This document shows positions 44,931 to 57,029 of a stretch of DNA of 64,000 nt, piece by piece. Positions within the stretch are counted from its first letter, which is position 1; each line of letters starts with the position of its first letter. Position numbers and translations under genes: made by a program. The stretch is from contig JAIQDT010001946.1 in the NCBI GenBank assembly GCA_021521415.1, forward strand, positions 186,001-250,000, written 5' to 3'. This DNA is from Bidens hawaiensis. Its lineage: Eukaryota; Streptophyta; Magnoliopsida; Asterales; Asteraceae. The notes below the pieces were generated by a model, which did no database searches, was not told the DNA's origin, and was given only the letters and a program-made list of their open reading frames with translations.

Positions 44931-46676
44931 TGGGATCATTTGGAAAAGCCTAAGTATGTTTTATTCATTCACGCTTATTTGAGTTTTCATAATGATTTTC
45001 GGCTCGAAAAGGGTAATTGGCAAGGTTGTTAGAGTTTGGAATTTTTTCAGGATGTTTTTCGATATGTTCTGGTCACTTAATAATTTTGTTGGATTTTATG
45101 GAAATCGTTTGATATAAACGGACGATTTTCGGGCTAAATAAAGCAGATAAAATGAAATTTTATAAATTAATAAATCAGTAAATAGTTCCATAAATATTTT
45201 TATTAAAATCTACATATTTTAATTGACAAGTGGCTAAATTTTCATAATTTAATGATTAACGGATAATTAATTGTGTTAATTTGAAAATTAAGAAAATTCA
45301 ATTATGATAAAAACCGATGAGTTCGTGATTAACGAACCGGTTGGAATATCTGAACATCAAGAGTGATAGAAAATCATATTGTTGGATTAATTAAGTAAAA
45401 ACGAATTTTTTGTGAGAAATCCGGACAATTTGGGTTAATTGTGCGTGTTTTTCACCAAATCAAACTAAATAAACGGAAACGAGCCTCGTAGCGAATCCAG
45501 ACCCCTAAATTGTGATTTTTCTTTATAACTTAATCATTTTATCAACCAACACGTTTAAACCAGCTTACATCCCCATAACTATTTTCTGAACGCATAAACA
45601 AACAACTTGGCCCAGCTGGTGAAGCGGGGAAACTGAGCCAAGTGCGGTTTTAAGTATTAGACATTGAACAACATCACAATCTAAACCTATTGACACTTTT
45701 TGGGTGTGACAGCTATACTCATATTAGCTATACAGCCCTGTCTAGTATAACGATTATAATAATATTAAAATAGTAATATTATTATAATATCCATTATAGG
45801 GACCAGTGAACGAGTCAAAACAATTGCGAACTTACACTGTACCGCTGTGCTGATTGTCTTCTAAACCGTGAGTTTCATGACCCCACTTTAAACTATTTTT
45901 ATGAACTTTTGGGGTGAAAAACATGTTGATACATATCTATATACTATGAATTGTTTGATGACGGGAATTATCTAAGTGCTAACACACAAAAGTCCCCACG
46001 AACATAATGATTAACTTCGAGCCGGTGGCTTGTGAATAGTACTATTAGTTTGACAAACCCAAACGGAGCCGGTACGGTTTGCCGAGACATAAAACCGTTT
46101 GCACATGACCATAATTATACAAACACGCTATGTAGTGTTAGACATAGCTACTCGGGGCATGTTGTGGGCGGAAAGGGGGCCACCGTGATTGATTGAGCGT
46201 GGGAAATGGAGGCACGCAGCACGAATAGTCAAGGCTTTACTGTAGCTTAGCATAATTACATCATGAACATACAAACAAACGTACCTGTGAATGTACATAC
46301 ATACATACTTGTGTATTTACAAACTGTGATTGTTGTACGCACGACTGATTTCTTAAACCTCGTGAAACTCACCAACTATTTGTAGTTGACCTGTTTTAAC
46401 ATGTTTTTCAGGTACTGGATTAGAGTAGAAAGTCAATGTGCTACTTGTTTGACTAGCGATCAATGCTGGGTGAATTGATGCAAGTGTGCTAATAGGAAGT
46501 AAAGCTGCTTAACGGGCTGAATTTAGTTTGTATCACCTAGCTGTAAATGAAGTTAGTTCAATGTAAAATATTGTAAAGTAGTTTGTATTGCTCTTTATAA
46601 ACAATGTGGTTGATATTAGAGGTGTCTGTTACATTTCCATTTTACGCCTCCGCAAATCGCTTAACGGGGTGTGATA
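44931..46676 (+). repeat. Chromovirus LTR fragment C, inserted in the Athila 2 protease
   Basis: 1746 bp matching the 3' two thirds of the chromovirus LTR (from the TGGGATCATTTGG block, about 16372 in copy A) to its end, where TGTGACA reads TGTGATA. It contains the AT-rich palindrome (45748-45792). There is no primer site after it and no duplication of the flanking bases. The protease reading frame resumes exactly on the other side. Confidence 0.85.
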
Positions 46677-47015
46677 AAAGTCAACAGGATAATAAAATTG
46701 CTCTACTTTTACAATAACATCCCGCACAATCCCCCGAGGAAGTTTATGAGACAAATCAGCCAATACAACTATGGTCTCAACTCGTTTAAGTGGACCAAAA
46801 TCGTATTGGTCATACAAACCCCTCGGTAGGATACTCACACCCGCTCCAAGATCCAATAGCGCCCGTGACATTTGAAAGTCACCCACTTGAATGTTAATCA
46901 AGGGTGCTCCCGGGTCTTGAAGCTTAGGTGGGAGGTCATCTTTAATAATTGCACTCACTCGCTCAGTTAAATCAATTCGTTTAGGAACTTTTTGTTGTCT
47001 TTTATGAGTACGCAA
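46677..47015 (-). pseudogene. pol: Athila 2 protease, 5' part
   Basis: The aspartic protease active site reads LLDLGAGVSILP (D55 of the block starting at 47015), intact, preceded by the INIQVGDFQMSRA block and followed by KVEQFYYPVDF, where the LTR fragment interrupts. Upstream it merges with the gag C-terminus through broken frames (47016-47370). Confidence 0.85.
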
Positions 47016-49473
47016 TTCTTTTAAAAACTTTGCGTAAGCGGGTACTTGTTTTATTGCTTCAAGTAAAGGAAGATTGACTTTAACCTATTTGAACACCTTC
47101 CACATCTCCTCCTTATGAGGACCCTGTTTTAAAATCACGTTTTTCTTACCCGAATCAATCAAAGCCGAAGGAAATGGAATTGGAACCTATTCTACTTCCT
47201 CATTTTTATCATTTAAAAGTTCATTTTATCCCGAATCTTTGTTTGAAAACGTGGATGGGTTAGGGGGTTGAATGGGTGAAGATTGTTCATCTTCACTTTC
47301 TACCCCCATCACATCCTCAACCAAACCTTCAACTAATTCCGGTGTGGTATTGATTTTAAACTCCTTACCACTTCATAAAACACTTACCTGATTAATTGGC
47401 ACATTGCGAGAAGTAGTATGAGTAGGGTTCACCTTGGTGTCACTCGGGAGTTGACCTTTGTACTTCTTCAAGTTGGATACCTTGGTTGCAAGTTGGCCCA
47501 TTTGAGTTGTTAATGATTGAATGGCCTTGTCACGAATTTCATCCTTTTGTACACGAGCTTCATCCAGCTGATTCCTCTTCTGCATCTCTTGTTGCATCAT
47601 CTTTAACATGTCCATCACTTCATTCCCACTTGATGAACTTTGACCCGAAGACCCACTATGGTTACCACCCAGTTGCTGAAATTGACCTTGATTCCCTTGG
47701 TTATTCCCACTTTGAGCATTTCCTTGATTGAAGTATTGTTGACAAGGAAGAAAGTGGGTTTGAGAAGTCCTCTGGAAATTAGAATTAAGTTGAGTTGATT
47801 GATTGCCATAGCGGAAATTTGGATGATTTCTCAACCTGGGATGGTAAGTTTTGAGTTCATGTTATAATTCCGATTACCATCTCTTTGACCTTGAATTGCA
47901 TTTACCTCTTCAACTTGCTCTTCCACACCTGGACACATATCACTAGCATGTCCCAACCCATTACAACTCGCGCGCACATCATACACCTGATTAGAACTTT
48001 AAGGTGCTTCATTGTTAACCGCATGCACTTGTGGTCTTGTAATAGCCGGTCTTGCTCTTCTTGCGGTTTGAGCCTTTCTCTTTGATGTGACCGACATTTG
48101 CTCCAAGAATGTCCAATCATCTTGTTCATAATTAGTACCAAGTGTACCATTTATGATTGACATTAAATCTCACTCATCTTTCGCGTTCAACCCTTCATGA
48201 AACACAATTAACAACTCCCAACGAGCTATACCATGGTGAAGACAATTCTTGATCATCATATTAAACCTCTCAAATGCTTCATGAAAAATCTCACCCGATT
48301 GTTGTTGGAAGCTTCTCAAACTTCGTCTTGCATCATTAGTTTTTTGGGCCATGTAAAACTCTTCCAAGAATCTTTTTTGAATCTCGGCCCAAGTATAAAT
48401 TAATGCGGAAGGCAATGCGTAAAACCATCTCTTCGCCTTATCTTCTAACGAAAATTGAAAGAGAACCAACTTAACCTCATCCGGTGAAAAACCTTGACCC
48501 CCAATTGTGTTGCAAATCGAATCATATGCCTCCAAATGATAATAAGGTTCTTCCATTGCTAGACCCTTATACTTTGGTAAATTTTGGAGCGCGTTGGTTC
48601 TAACCTCAAACGTTCTTCAATTTTGATTTTGAGGAATAACCACCGAGATGGGTTATTGGTGATGACCGGTTGAAAATGAGCTTCAATTCCCCTAACCATT
48701 TCTCTTGCATGTCGTCTTGGTACCCCTAATGGTACTCTCGGTTGGCCCATTTGCTAGTAAACGGGCCTTTGTTGTGCATATTGTTGAAATTGTGGTTGGG
48801 GATTTGGTTTTTGAGGTTGTTGATATTGCGGTTGTTGTGGAACTTGATGCAATGGTTGTGGTTGTTGTATTTGATTGGCATGTGGTCCACCCCCATTATT
48901 GCATTTGTTGTTCGGGTACATACCTAAATTGCCCTTGAATCCTCAATTGATCCCCATCAACCCCAATTGAATATCCCTCTTCAAACTCTTCATACCCTCC
49001 ATTGTTATCTCCTTAATGTGGCCCACCAAACAATTGCCGGCCCGATCTTGGACCCGGTGAAATGTGAGTTATGGGTGGGTCTTGGGGAAATGTGTATGGT
49101 TGTTGATAAAGTGGATTTTGTTTAGATTGGAAAGATGATTGTTGTGGTGAGTTTGATGATTGTCCTTGAATAGGCATGAAATTTGTCAAGGGTAGAAGGT
49201 TAACTGGTGGTTGAAAGTTAAACACAATTGAAGTATGTACACTTGTAGCACTAGTAGTAGTAATGGGTTCAGTGGATGGTGGTTGATAGGTGGCGGCATT
49301 GGTGGTAAAGTTTGTTCCGACGCCATGATTGTGGTGTCAGTTGTTCGACTTTGTGTGCTTGGTGACCCAATAATCTTATTATCCCTTTGAAGAATCTGAT
49401 TCAAACAAAAAGTTCTCTCGATTTCCGGATCAAAAGCTAACGGTGATGAAGACCGAGATCTTCGTGTATGCAT
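47016..49473 (-). pseudogene. gag: Athila 2 gag (broken)
   Basis: Starts at the ATG at about 49473 (MHTRRSRSSSPLAFDPEIER), about 100 bp after the primer site. A Gln/Pro-rich N-terminal part follows in shifted frames. The capsid-type gag domain is open at 48556-48170 (MEEPYYHLEAYDSIC, EDKAKRWFYALP, FLEEFYMAQKTNDARR). The zinc knuckle near 48000-47950 keeps the CX4HX4C half (CNGLGHASDMC) but has Arg where the first Cys should be. A Gln/Asn-rich segment (47834-47373) precedes the protease linker. Many frameshifts. Confidence 0.82.
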
Positions 49474-49568
49474 ATACCTGTAAGTACCTGCACACTGGCA
49501 CAACCCGCGTAAAAATGACAATAACAATTAAACAAAAACTACAAAAATAACACACGTTGCGCACTACA

Positions 49569-49585
49569 CCACGGCAACGGCGCCA
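49569..49585 (-). other. Athila 2 primer-binding site (tRNA-Asp type)
   Basis: The minus strand reads TGGCGCCGTTGCCGTGG, one mismatch from TGGCGCCGTTGCCGGGG, the usual Athila-type site complementary to the 3' end of tRNA-Asp. It lies 5 bp after the 5' LTR, which fixes the orientation. Confidence 0.93.
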
Positions 49586-50402
49586 AAATTTGACATGAGG
49601 TCGAAGACTCTCTCAAATTTAAATCAATTACAACTAAATAGATAGTGGCGAATGGGTATCGAACACAAGGAGTTTTTGGAATATGTGTTAATAAGTAGCT
49701 TAACAATTAAACTAATATAAACGTAAATGACAAAAAGTAATTTCCAAGTTGATTTTTGATTTGATTTTAGAAACTAAATAAACTACACAAAAGTTGTAAA
49801 CGATTGATTAAATTAACTAGCATTCCTCTCGGGGTTCGGGTTATTACTCAACACTTATGTTAACATTCAATGGATAAACCATACTATCTTAGTTTTATGT
49901 AAATGCAATTGTTTGTGATTAATCAAGAACTAAGTACTCGGATTCCTAGAACGCGAAGTTGTTATTTAACAATCAATCAATACTATTAACCCTAAATCTT
50001 TCCACTAAATCTCAATTGTCAATGACACCAAGAACGCGTGGTTCAAAACTAGGTTTAAATAATATAGATAAACTACAAACAATCACATAAACATCATGAT
50101 CATACTAACATAACAATTAGACAATCAATCCAAATTCAGAAACAAATAACACAAAGTGTCTTGCAATTAACCTTACATCCCAAGAGAAATACCAAAGGAT
50201 TAGCCACACATGGTTAGCATCATCGATTCAATGTTTGATCCAAAGAAATCAAAAATTATAGTGTTAATCTTCAATTAGAAATACCCAAAATCTTGTTCTC
50301 AAGCACCAAAATCACCCAAAATAATTGTCTACCCCAGAATAGAATGAAAGGCATGTCCAAAAGCAAATATAACATCATTTGCGAGATGTAACCGTCCACT
50401 AG

Positions 50403-50560
50403 CGCGCAGGGTCCACTGTAAGCTATGATGGCCACTATAGCTTACGGTGGCTTCAAAATCATTACGCCACAAAAGTTCTGTCTACGGCAATTCTTCTACG
50501 CCAGCCTCTAATATAGCTTACGGTGTCTACTACTGTAAGCTACTGTAGCCTCAGTTCTAT
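50403..50560. repeat. CCACCGTA hairpin group in Athila 2 5' LTR
   Basis: More decayed than in the 3' LTR (several arms have changes such as CCACTGTAAGCTATGATGG), but in the same place and with the same GTTCTGTCTACGG block. Confidence 0.75.
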
Positions 50561-50656
50561 CTCACTCTTGCTTCTTTGACTTGTTGACTGTTATCTCCAA
50601 ATCTCGAGTCCTTTGCTCCTCTCCATCTAAACTTACTCTAGCAGCCTTTTTCTTCT

Positions 50657-50664
50657 CTTTTATA
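50657..50664 (-). promoter_or_regulatory. TATA box of Athila 2 5' LTR
   Basis: TATAAAAG on the minus strand, followed by AGAAGAAAAAGG. The start for element transcription would lie about 30 bp further, near 50630. Confidence 0.6.
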
Positions 50665-50780
50665 CCTACATTCACACAACATAGTGTAGTAATCCAAATC
50701 CATGAACATATACATAAACGAACACGTTTTAGTTAGAATTACTACACTTAAGGGTGGTTCTACAATCCACCCTTAATGAC

Positions 50781-53339
50781 CCAGATATCTCGGAGGACCA
50801 TCTATAAATTATATACGTTCAATATAAGCCAACATATTAATATTATGGACTTAGTACGATATCAAACCAGCTAAACGAAAACATGTTGGTTTAACTACCC
50901 GTTATGAATTTAAACGCGAAAGATAGTTACAAAACAAGCATTGTATCCTCCGTTAAGCCAAAAAAGACTTACAAAACATTTATTTGAAATGTTTTAAGTT
51001 ATCCTTGAAAATATTTTTTGATTTTTACAAAGAAATACTATATTTTATAAATTTACACAAAAATAGCCGAAAAACACTCGTTTTCGCGCTGTTGGCCGTA
51101 CTCGATATATTTTTCGCACCCAAAACCGAAACCGAAATACATTTGAACTTGACATTTCACATTCAATTCCATAAACCAAGAAAAATGAACCAAAAAAGGC
51201 CCGGGGGGCCTTAGTTCCGGATGCAAGTCGGGAAATCCCCCCCCCCCCCTTAAGCTTTCTTTTTTTTAGATATTGTATTAGTAGATATTTTGGATATTTT
51301 ATCTTCCCAAATTCTGGAAAGCTTAAGCTCTGTGTTCTTCCTCATGAAATCAATAAACTTAGGTAAATCATTTATTTTCATCAATTTTGAACTTGTTTAA
51401 TTAGGTTTAATCTCATATAAACATGGTTTGATTACTACGAATCACTTCTGACCATGCAAAAACCCTAAAAATTGTTCAAAAACATGGTTTGATCATATAC
51501 ATGATTAGGAACCTAGTTTGATAGTTTTTTTGGCCATAAACACGGATTAAATGGATTAAACGGCGTTTTTACGGTTTAAAAGTTCAGTTTAATAGCCTAG
51601 CCGAAACCCTAAGTTCCAAGGCTTCCATATTGATGAAACATGTTTGGTTTGTGATATAGGACCTATACTTAGCTTATATAGAAGCACGATAACCGCGAAA
51701 TTGGATTAAGAGAGTGAAAATGGACGAAAACCGCAAAGGTAACGTCGAATTGCTCGATTACGGGCTGTTTAGGATTAGATTGTGATGTGCATAATTTTAG
51801 GTTATAAAATTTTGCAGGGACATCAGGGACCATATGAGTGACTCCCTGCCCAAATTTGCTAATTTGTTGACCACCCGAGAATATTTGGAGAATTTATTAC
51901 CGAATTGGGATGTTTATTTGGGAAAACTACTTAAATTGCTTGACAAATTATGAAATTTCGTGGGGAACTAATATTTGATATACTATGATCACATATAAAA
52001 TTTGGGGTCATTTGGAAAAACAGAAACATGTTTTGTGGATTCGTGTTTATTCGAGATTTCATACTCCCTTTTTGGCTTGAAAAGGGTATTTGGAAAGGTT
52101 GTTAGTTTCTGGAAACTTTGCAGGTTGTGTTGGGGAGTATTTTAATCACTCAAGAATTTTTTCATATTTTTCGGAAATCGTTTGGTATAAACGGACAATT
52201 TTCAAGCTAAATATATCATATAAAATGAATTTTTGTAAATTAATAAATCAGTAAATAATTCCAAAAATATTTTTAGAAAAATATACATATTATAATTGAT
52301 AAGTTTCTAAATTTTCATAATTTATGAACAATGGATAGTAAATTCTGCTAATTTGAAAATTAAACAAATTCAAATATAACAAAAACCGACGAGTTCGTGA
52401 TTAACGAACCTGTTGGAATATCAGAACATCAAGATTGATCAAAAACCATATTTTTGAACCAATTAAGTAATAACGAACTTTTTGTGAGAAATATGGACAA
52501 TTTAGGTGAATTGTGCGTGTTTTCCCACAAACCAAACTGAGTAAACGGAATCGAGCCCCATAGAGAATCTGGACCCCTAATTTGTGATCTTTCTTTATAA
52601 TATAATCATTTATCAACCAACATGTTTACCCAAGTTTACATCCCCATACTTGTTTTCTAAACGCACAAACGATCGACTTGGCCTAGTTGGTGAAACGGGG
52701 AAACTGAGCCAAGTTCGATTCGAAGTATCAGACATTGAACGACATCACAATCTAAGTCTATTGACACTTTCTGGGTGTAACAGCTATCCCCAGTTTACTT
52801 ATACATCCCAGTTTGGTATAGAGGCTAACACACGAAAGTCCCCACGAACACAGTGATTAACTTCGAGCCGGTGGGTTGTGATTAGTACTGTAGGTTTGAC
52901 AAACCCAAAAGGAATCGGCCTGGTTGCCGGGTCACACTTAACGCCGTTAGCACAGGACCATAATTATACAAACACGCTATGTAGTGTTAGACATCGCGAA
53001 TCGGGGCATTTTGTGGGCGCAAGGGGGGCCATAGTGGTCGATTGAGCGTGGGAAATGGAGGCATGCAGCACGAACAGTCAAGGCTTCACTGTAGCTTAGC
53101 ATAATTACATAATAAACATACAAACAAACGTACATACATACGTACTTGCGTATTTACAAACTATGATTGTTATACGCACAACTGATTTCTTGAAACTCGT
53201 GAAACTCACTAACTATTTGTAGTTGAACCGTTTTAACATGTTTTTCAGGTATACCGGACTTGGACTAGAATGTCAATGTGCTACGTGGTTATAAAGGATT
53301 AGGTTATCCCTTATAACCATTGGTAAAAGGGATGTGACA
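50781..53339 (+). repeat. Chromovirus 5' LTR, second segment
   Basis: Continues from 20642 after the Athila 2 insertion. It matches LTR E and, from about 51170, LTR A. A C-run lies at 51236-51249. Near 52820 about 200 bp present in the other copies, including the AT palindrome, are missing. The last 60 bp are unusual (see the repeat at 53286). It ends TGTGACA at 53339. Confidence 0.85.
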
Positions 53340-53387
53340 GAAGTTGGTATCAATGCCATTGGTTATAAAGGATTAGGTTATCCCTTA
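53286..53387 (+). repeat. 28-bp direct repeat across the LTR-interior junction
   Basis: 53286-53313 and 53360-53387 are the same 28 bp (from TGGTTATAAAGG to ATCCCTTA). The second copy is in its normal place just after the primer site, as after LTR A (18103-18130). The first lies inside the end of the LTR, where the other copies have about 190 bp of other sequence. Confidence 0.9.
53344..53357 (+). other. Chromovirus primer-binding site (initiator-Met type)
   Basis: TTGGTATCAATGCC, two changes from TTGGTATCAGAGCC, 4 bp after the LTR end. Confidence 0.8.
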
Positions 53388-55149
53388 GGATGCCAAAAAT
53401 ATAACCGGAGGCTCGATTAACCCTGGAAAAATAAATAATAATCTAATATTATATACTGATGGATGTTGGGAAGAACTTGTGGGCAAGTGAGTTATTGTGG
53501 TCCAGAACATAATAACAGACTTGCTTGTACAAGTGAATTCGAGGAGAAATCGCGGGACGTACCCATAGGTAAAAATGACAACATATGTGTATAAAAGGTA
53601 ATATTAAATATATAAATATGTAACATACATATATGCTTATCTGGAACAAAGTGTACGAATACATGTACGTACTATACTGTAGATAATATTAAATCTCAGT
53701 ATAACGAATATTATATTCGATTATAATCAATATTAGTTTAAAATTATATTTTATTAAAAAATAATATTATATTTTATCATAATTAACATTTTACCTGGTT
53801 ATAACAAGTAAAATATTTTATTTGGCTTCAAGTAATAATATTTTCTACTCTAATTCCTGTTATCCAAAAATATTATTTTTATGACAAATTGTTGAACAGA
53901 AAGATGTCGAGATCGGTAGCCTCATATCGGATGAAGAACTGGTGTGACCTATAAACGAGAATTTTGATAAAGCTTTTTCGAGTCCAAATAGAATCTTATT
54001 GTATGATCGAACCACAGACCGAGCATAAATTCAAGGCCCAGAAAGGAACCATGGAAGGTGTGATCTACATACGATCATCTCAAGGGAACACAACACCTCT
54101 TGATTCGGGCCTAATCTTTATCTCATATACCAGTTTCTAACAGTAAACTGAACTATCTTCTAGTCATCTTTCCACTTCCATTATTCAAAAATAAACACAA
54201 TTCCTAAGAAAATACCTAACGTTGAGCCTAATCTATGAAATTTTAAATATAATAATTACCTTACGAAATTTTTGATTATATAACAAACCATGATCACCCG
54301 TGTATATCATTAACCAGCTGTAGTTCAAAAATATTTCATGTCATCAGTACAAGCCAACCCTTCCAAACTCATCTAATCAATAAACTTATCAAATCATATT
54401 TATATGAGTATCTCTAACCACTCCCATATTGTTGCCACTCTGATCGATTTATCAAGGAAGAAAAACCTCACGCTCACATTACAATGACGTGTCTTGGCTT
54501 GTAGAGAACATACTTACTCCCAAACTCATAAATTATCACTTTTAGTAGACACAATATGCTTACGAATACTGAGTGACCTGGTGAAAGAGTATTCTATAAT
54601 TATATTTAATAGCATCCAAAGGTCAAAGGGAGTATACAATTTCCTCCCAACTATAACATACAGGCTAAACTCATAATGACAAATGTCTACTTACGGGAGA
54701 GGCAGGATAAAACAGTTACCCAATGGTGGGATTATATCAGAATAATTGTTGTACAAGTTGTGAACTATTCATGATTATTATAATGTGTGCTGGGAGAGAC
54801 AAGGATAGTATTGTACCATTGCGTATAGTTTCGTTACTCCATACAAGCATATGGTAGTCTGCTATATTGATATGCTGGACGATTTGTACCTTTTTACAAC
54901 CATTGACCCTTACAGGGTTAAAATTACTTGTCACTAGGTGACAACTTTTGATATATACATGCAAACATTGGCCTTATTAGGCTAAATCTATGTACTATCC
55001 TTGGTATATGGATACAGGATTTGATGTGTGTGATACTATGTGCTATTTGAAACACTTGAGTATTCGTTAATGTAATTCCCTACGCGATGAGCATAGGGGG
55101 AATTACTGTTAAGTGAAGTATGGTCATTTATCATTATAAGACGTCCTGA
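53388..55149 (+). other. Noncoding 5' interior of the chromovirus
   Basis: A/T-rich, no readable domain on either strand. Only short open frames (at most 75 codons) with no recognised motif. A run of TAATATTATATTTTA-type sequence lies at 53685-53880. Either a very decayed leader and gag start, or unrelated inserted DNA; I cannot tell. Confidence 0.4.
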
Positions 55150-56345
55150 AGAAAACAAACACGTGCTTTAAGGCAGTGTGGCCGAGATGATTGTTCGGCA
55201 ACTGCAGATAGTAACTCTGACAATAGCTGCGCGATTCGCTGCCGGCATTAATACGATAATGAGTACAAATCAAATGCCAAACACTAATACGGCCGCGAAT
55301 ATTATTTCGCTGCCCAATACCAATATAGTTGCAAATGTTATTTTCGTAATAAATATGAAGATTTTCACGAATAATACTCCTCCACCGAGCACTAATGTTA
55401 CTACCGATAATGATAATTTCCCCCACTAAATGCCATTGGCAATAATAATCTCTTACCGAACACGAATACTAGTCGTAACAACAGTGATCCTTCACAACGG
55501 GAATAATCGTTTAAACAAATTACGTTGTCCAAAGCAATAAATTATAGTGGTACTAAAATAGTAAATGGGTTAGTAAAATGAATCGAAGCGATAAAAATAT
55601 GTTATCAATACCAGAAATTGATCATCACATATGTGATAGATAACGATTGTAAAAATTTGGGAACAAGAGGCAACCAACCGTATGACTTGGACAAAACTCA
55701 AAACCCTTTTATTAAAACATTTTCATCCAAGGAATGAAAACTAGAAATTAGTATACGAACCCGAGAAACTGAAAAGGAAAGGTGTGGACTAATTGGGACA
55801 CAAACCGTTTTAACGATCTGGCTCGATTGGTGCCATAATTAGTAGTCCAAGAAGTAGGAAGTTACTTAATTCAGTTTACCACTAAATCTTTAAAAATGCT
55901 GTGACACAAGCCGGTGTGATAGCTTTTGATTTGGTCAGAAATAGTGTTTTAAGAAAACCCGAGAAAATTATCTCGTATAAAACGAACTAATCACGAAACC
56001 AGGGGTACAATTACTACAACAAATTTAACGTGCGCGCCCTACAACGCAAAACGATACGTCAATTAACTTGGGTTCTGAATGAAAAATATACAATGAACCT
56101 TCGCCAAGGTGTGGTTATGTAATCATTATAAAGGAATGTTGAATAAAGATACGTTACAAAAACTAGAAATTTGGATACTATACTTGCAGCTGTGAAACCA
56201 TTATAAGTGCTGTAAACAGACCGTTCTAACCTCACCCTTCCTAGTTAACCCAATCAAAATCAATTCGCACACAACTTATGACAAACCCTCATGCTCGCTT
56301 TGAGTGTGGAAGTACGAATCGCTTCAAAAGGAACTGTCCTTAGTT
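55150..56345 (+). pseudogene. gag: Chromovirus gag remnant
   Basis: An Asn/Thr-rich piece with no clear family match is open at 55178-55429. The capsid-type block is recognisable in broken frames at about 55690-55810 (TWTKLKTLLLKHFHPRNEN, as in MSWEELKALL...FCPRNE). A zinc-knuckle relic lies at about 56290-56345 (FECGSTNRFKRNCP), where the first Cys reads Arg. Many stops. Confidence 0.65.
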
Positions 56346-56379
56346 AAACCAAGAACGAACAGTGACGTCTAACTCGGCT

Positions 56380-56800
56380 AGAGGCCGCGATTAATTATCG
56401 GACCTAATAAAACACAGTAAGACTTAGATGCGGTGAAGGATACATCTGTAATTCTTGAATAATATGCTTCTTATTCACTTGATATAGGTACCGGTAGAAG
56501 TCTTATCCCCACTAACTACTTATACCAGGGAGATGTACTAGTTAGTGAGCTAATAGATCCTTATGCTATAGACTTCACTAACGGTAAACCTAGAACTGTA
56601 AACCAAGAACTCCAAAAATATCTTATTATCTTAAACAACCAACCATTTTTATTGACCTACTCCCGGTCTAGTCGGGAAGCATCGATGTAATTGTCAGTTT
56701 GGACTGGTTAGCTAAATACAAGGCGGAAATCGTGTGTGATGACTAAATAGTTAAGATTCCTCTATTGGATGATAAAGCAATTATGGTACAAGGAGAAAAG
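56380..56800 (+). pseudogene. pol: Chromovirus protease remnant
   Basis: Readable blocks: YSLDIGTGRSLIP (about 56472, in place of the usual DTGADKSF active-site region), a piece with NNQPFLLTYSRSSR, and DWLAKYKAEIVCDD (about 56703), the D-W-L block typical of chromovirus proteases. This is followed by PLLDDKAIMVQGEK (about 56765). Stops interrupt between them. Confidence 0.72.
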
Positions 56801-57029
56801 ATTGATACAATATCGCCTCTCGTGTCTCATCTTAAAGTATTAAAGCGCTTACGCCAAGGGTGTATGGCATTTTTGGAAAATGTAACCATAAAAACCCCAA
56901 CGAAACATATAGGAGATTTCCTCATAGTACTCGAATACTTTTATGTCTTTCCTGATGAATTACCTGGAATATCACTATCCAACAAGTTTGGCTCCAAACT
57001 GACCTAACCATAGGGGTAACTCCTATTAC
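56801..57029 (+). pseudogene. pol: Chromovirus protease-RT linker
   Basis: Open to 57007. It contains RLRQGCMAFL and LIVLEYFYVFPDELPGIS, the (V)xxFPDVFPDELPG block that leads into RT in chromoviruses. A TAA ends the frame at 57007. Confidence 0.7.

Larger units (their letters stand above)
20643..50775 (-). mobile_element. Athila-type Ty3/gypsy element 2 (30.1 kb including nested insertions)
   Basis: Bounded by LTRs (20643-21816 and 49591-50775) and a 5-bp duplication ATGAC (20638-20642 and 50776-50780). Minus-strand order: 5' LTR, tRNA-Asp-type primer site, gag, protease, RT, RNase H, integrase, spacer, env-position ORF, 3' untranslated region, 3' LTR. Without the SIRE element and the chromovirus LTR fragment it would be about 12.9 kb, a normal Athila size. 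The two LTRs differ by several percent by eye, so it is not recent. Confidence 0.9.
49591..50775 (-). repeat. Athila 2 5' LTR
   Basis: 1185 bp, paired with 20643-21816. Plus-strand ends are TGACATGAGG and CCACCCTTA; the terminal CA has become TA. The minus-strand TATAAAAG box is at 50664-50657 and the hairpin group is at 50403-50560. The outer flank is the duplication ATGAC at 50776-50780. Confidence 0.92.

Noticed and set aside
48705..48938. Val/Leu-rich plus-strand frames that look like membrane helices
   Set aside because: They are antisense to the Gln/Pro-rich part of Athila 2 gag; Gln codons read backward give hydrophobic residues.
20532..53339. A tandem LTR-interior-LTR-interior array to explain interior-like sequence on the left of Athila 2
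   Set aside because: The 75 bp left of Athila 2 also precede TGACCCAG at 58412-58486, and a TGTGACA start is seen at 20532, so it is simpler to treat them as the first part of one LTR split by Athila 2.
54494..55429. Short plus-strand frames (54494-54676, 55178-55429) as host genes
   Set aside because: No recognisable domain, A/T- or Asn-rich composition, and inside a decayed chromovirus interior; only the second may be part of gag.
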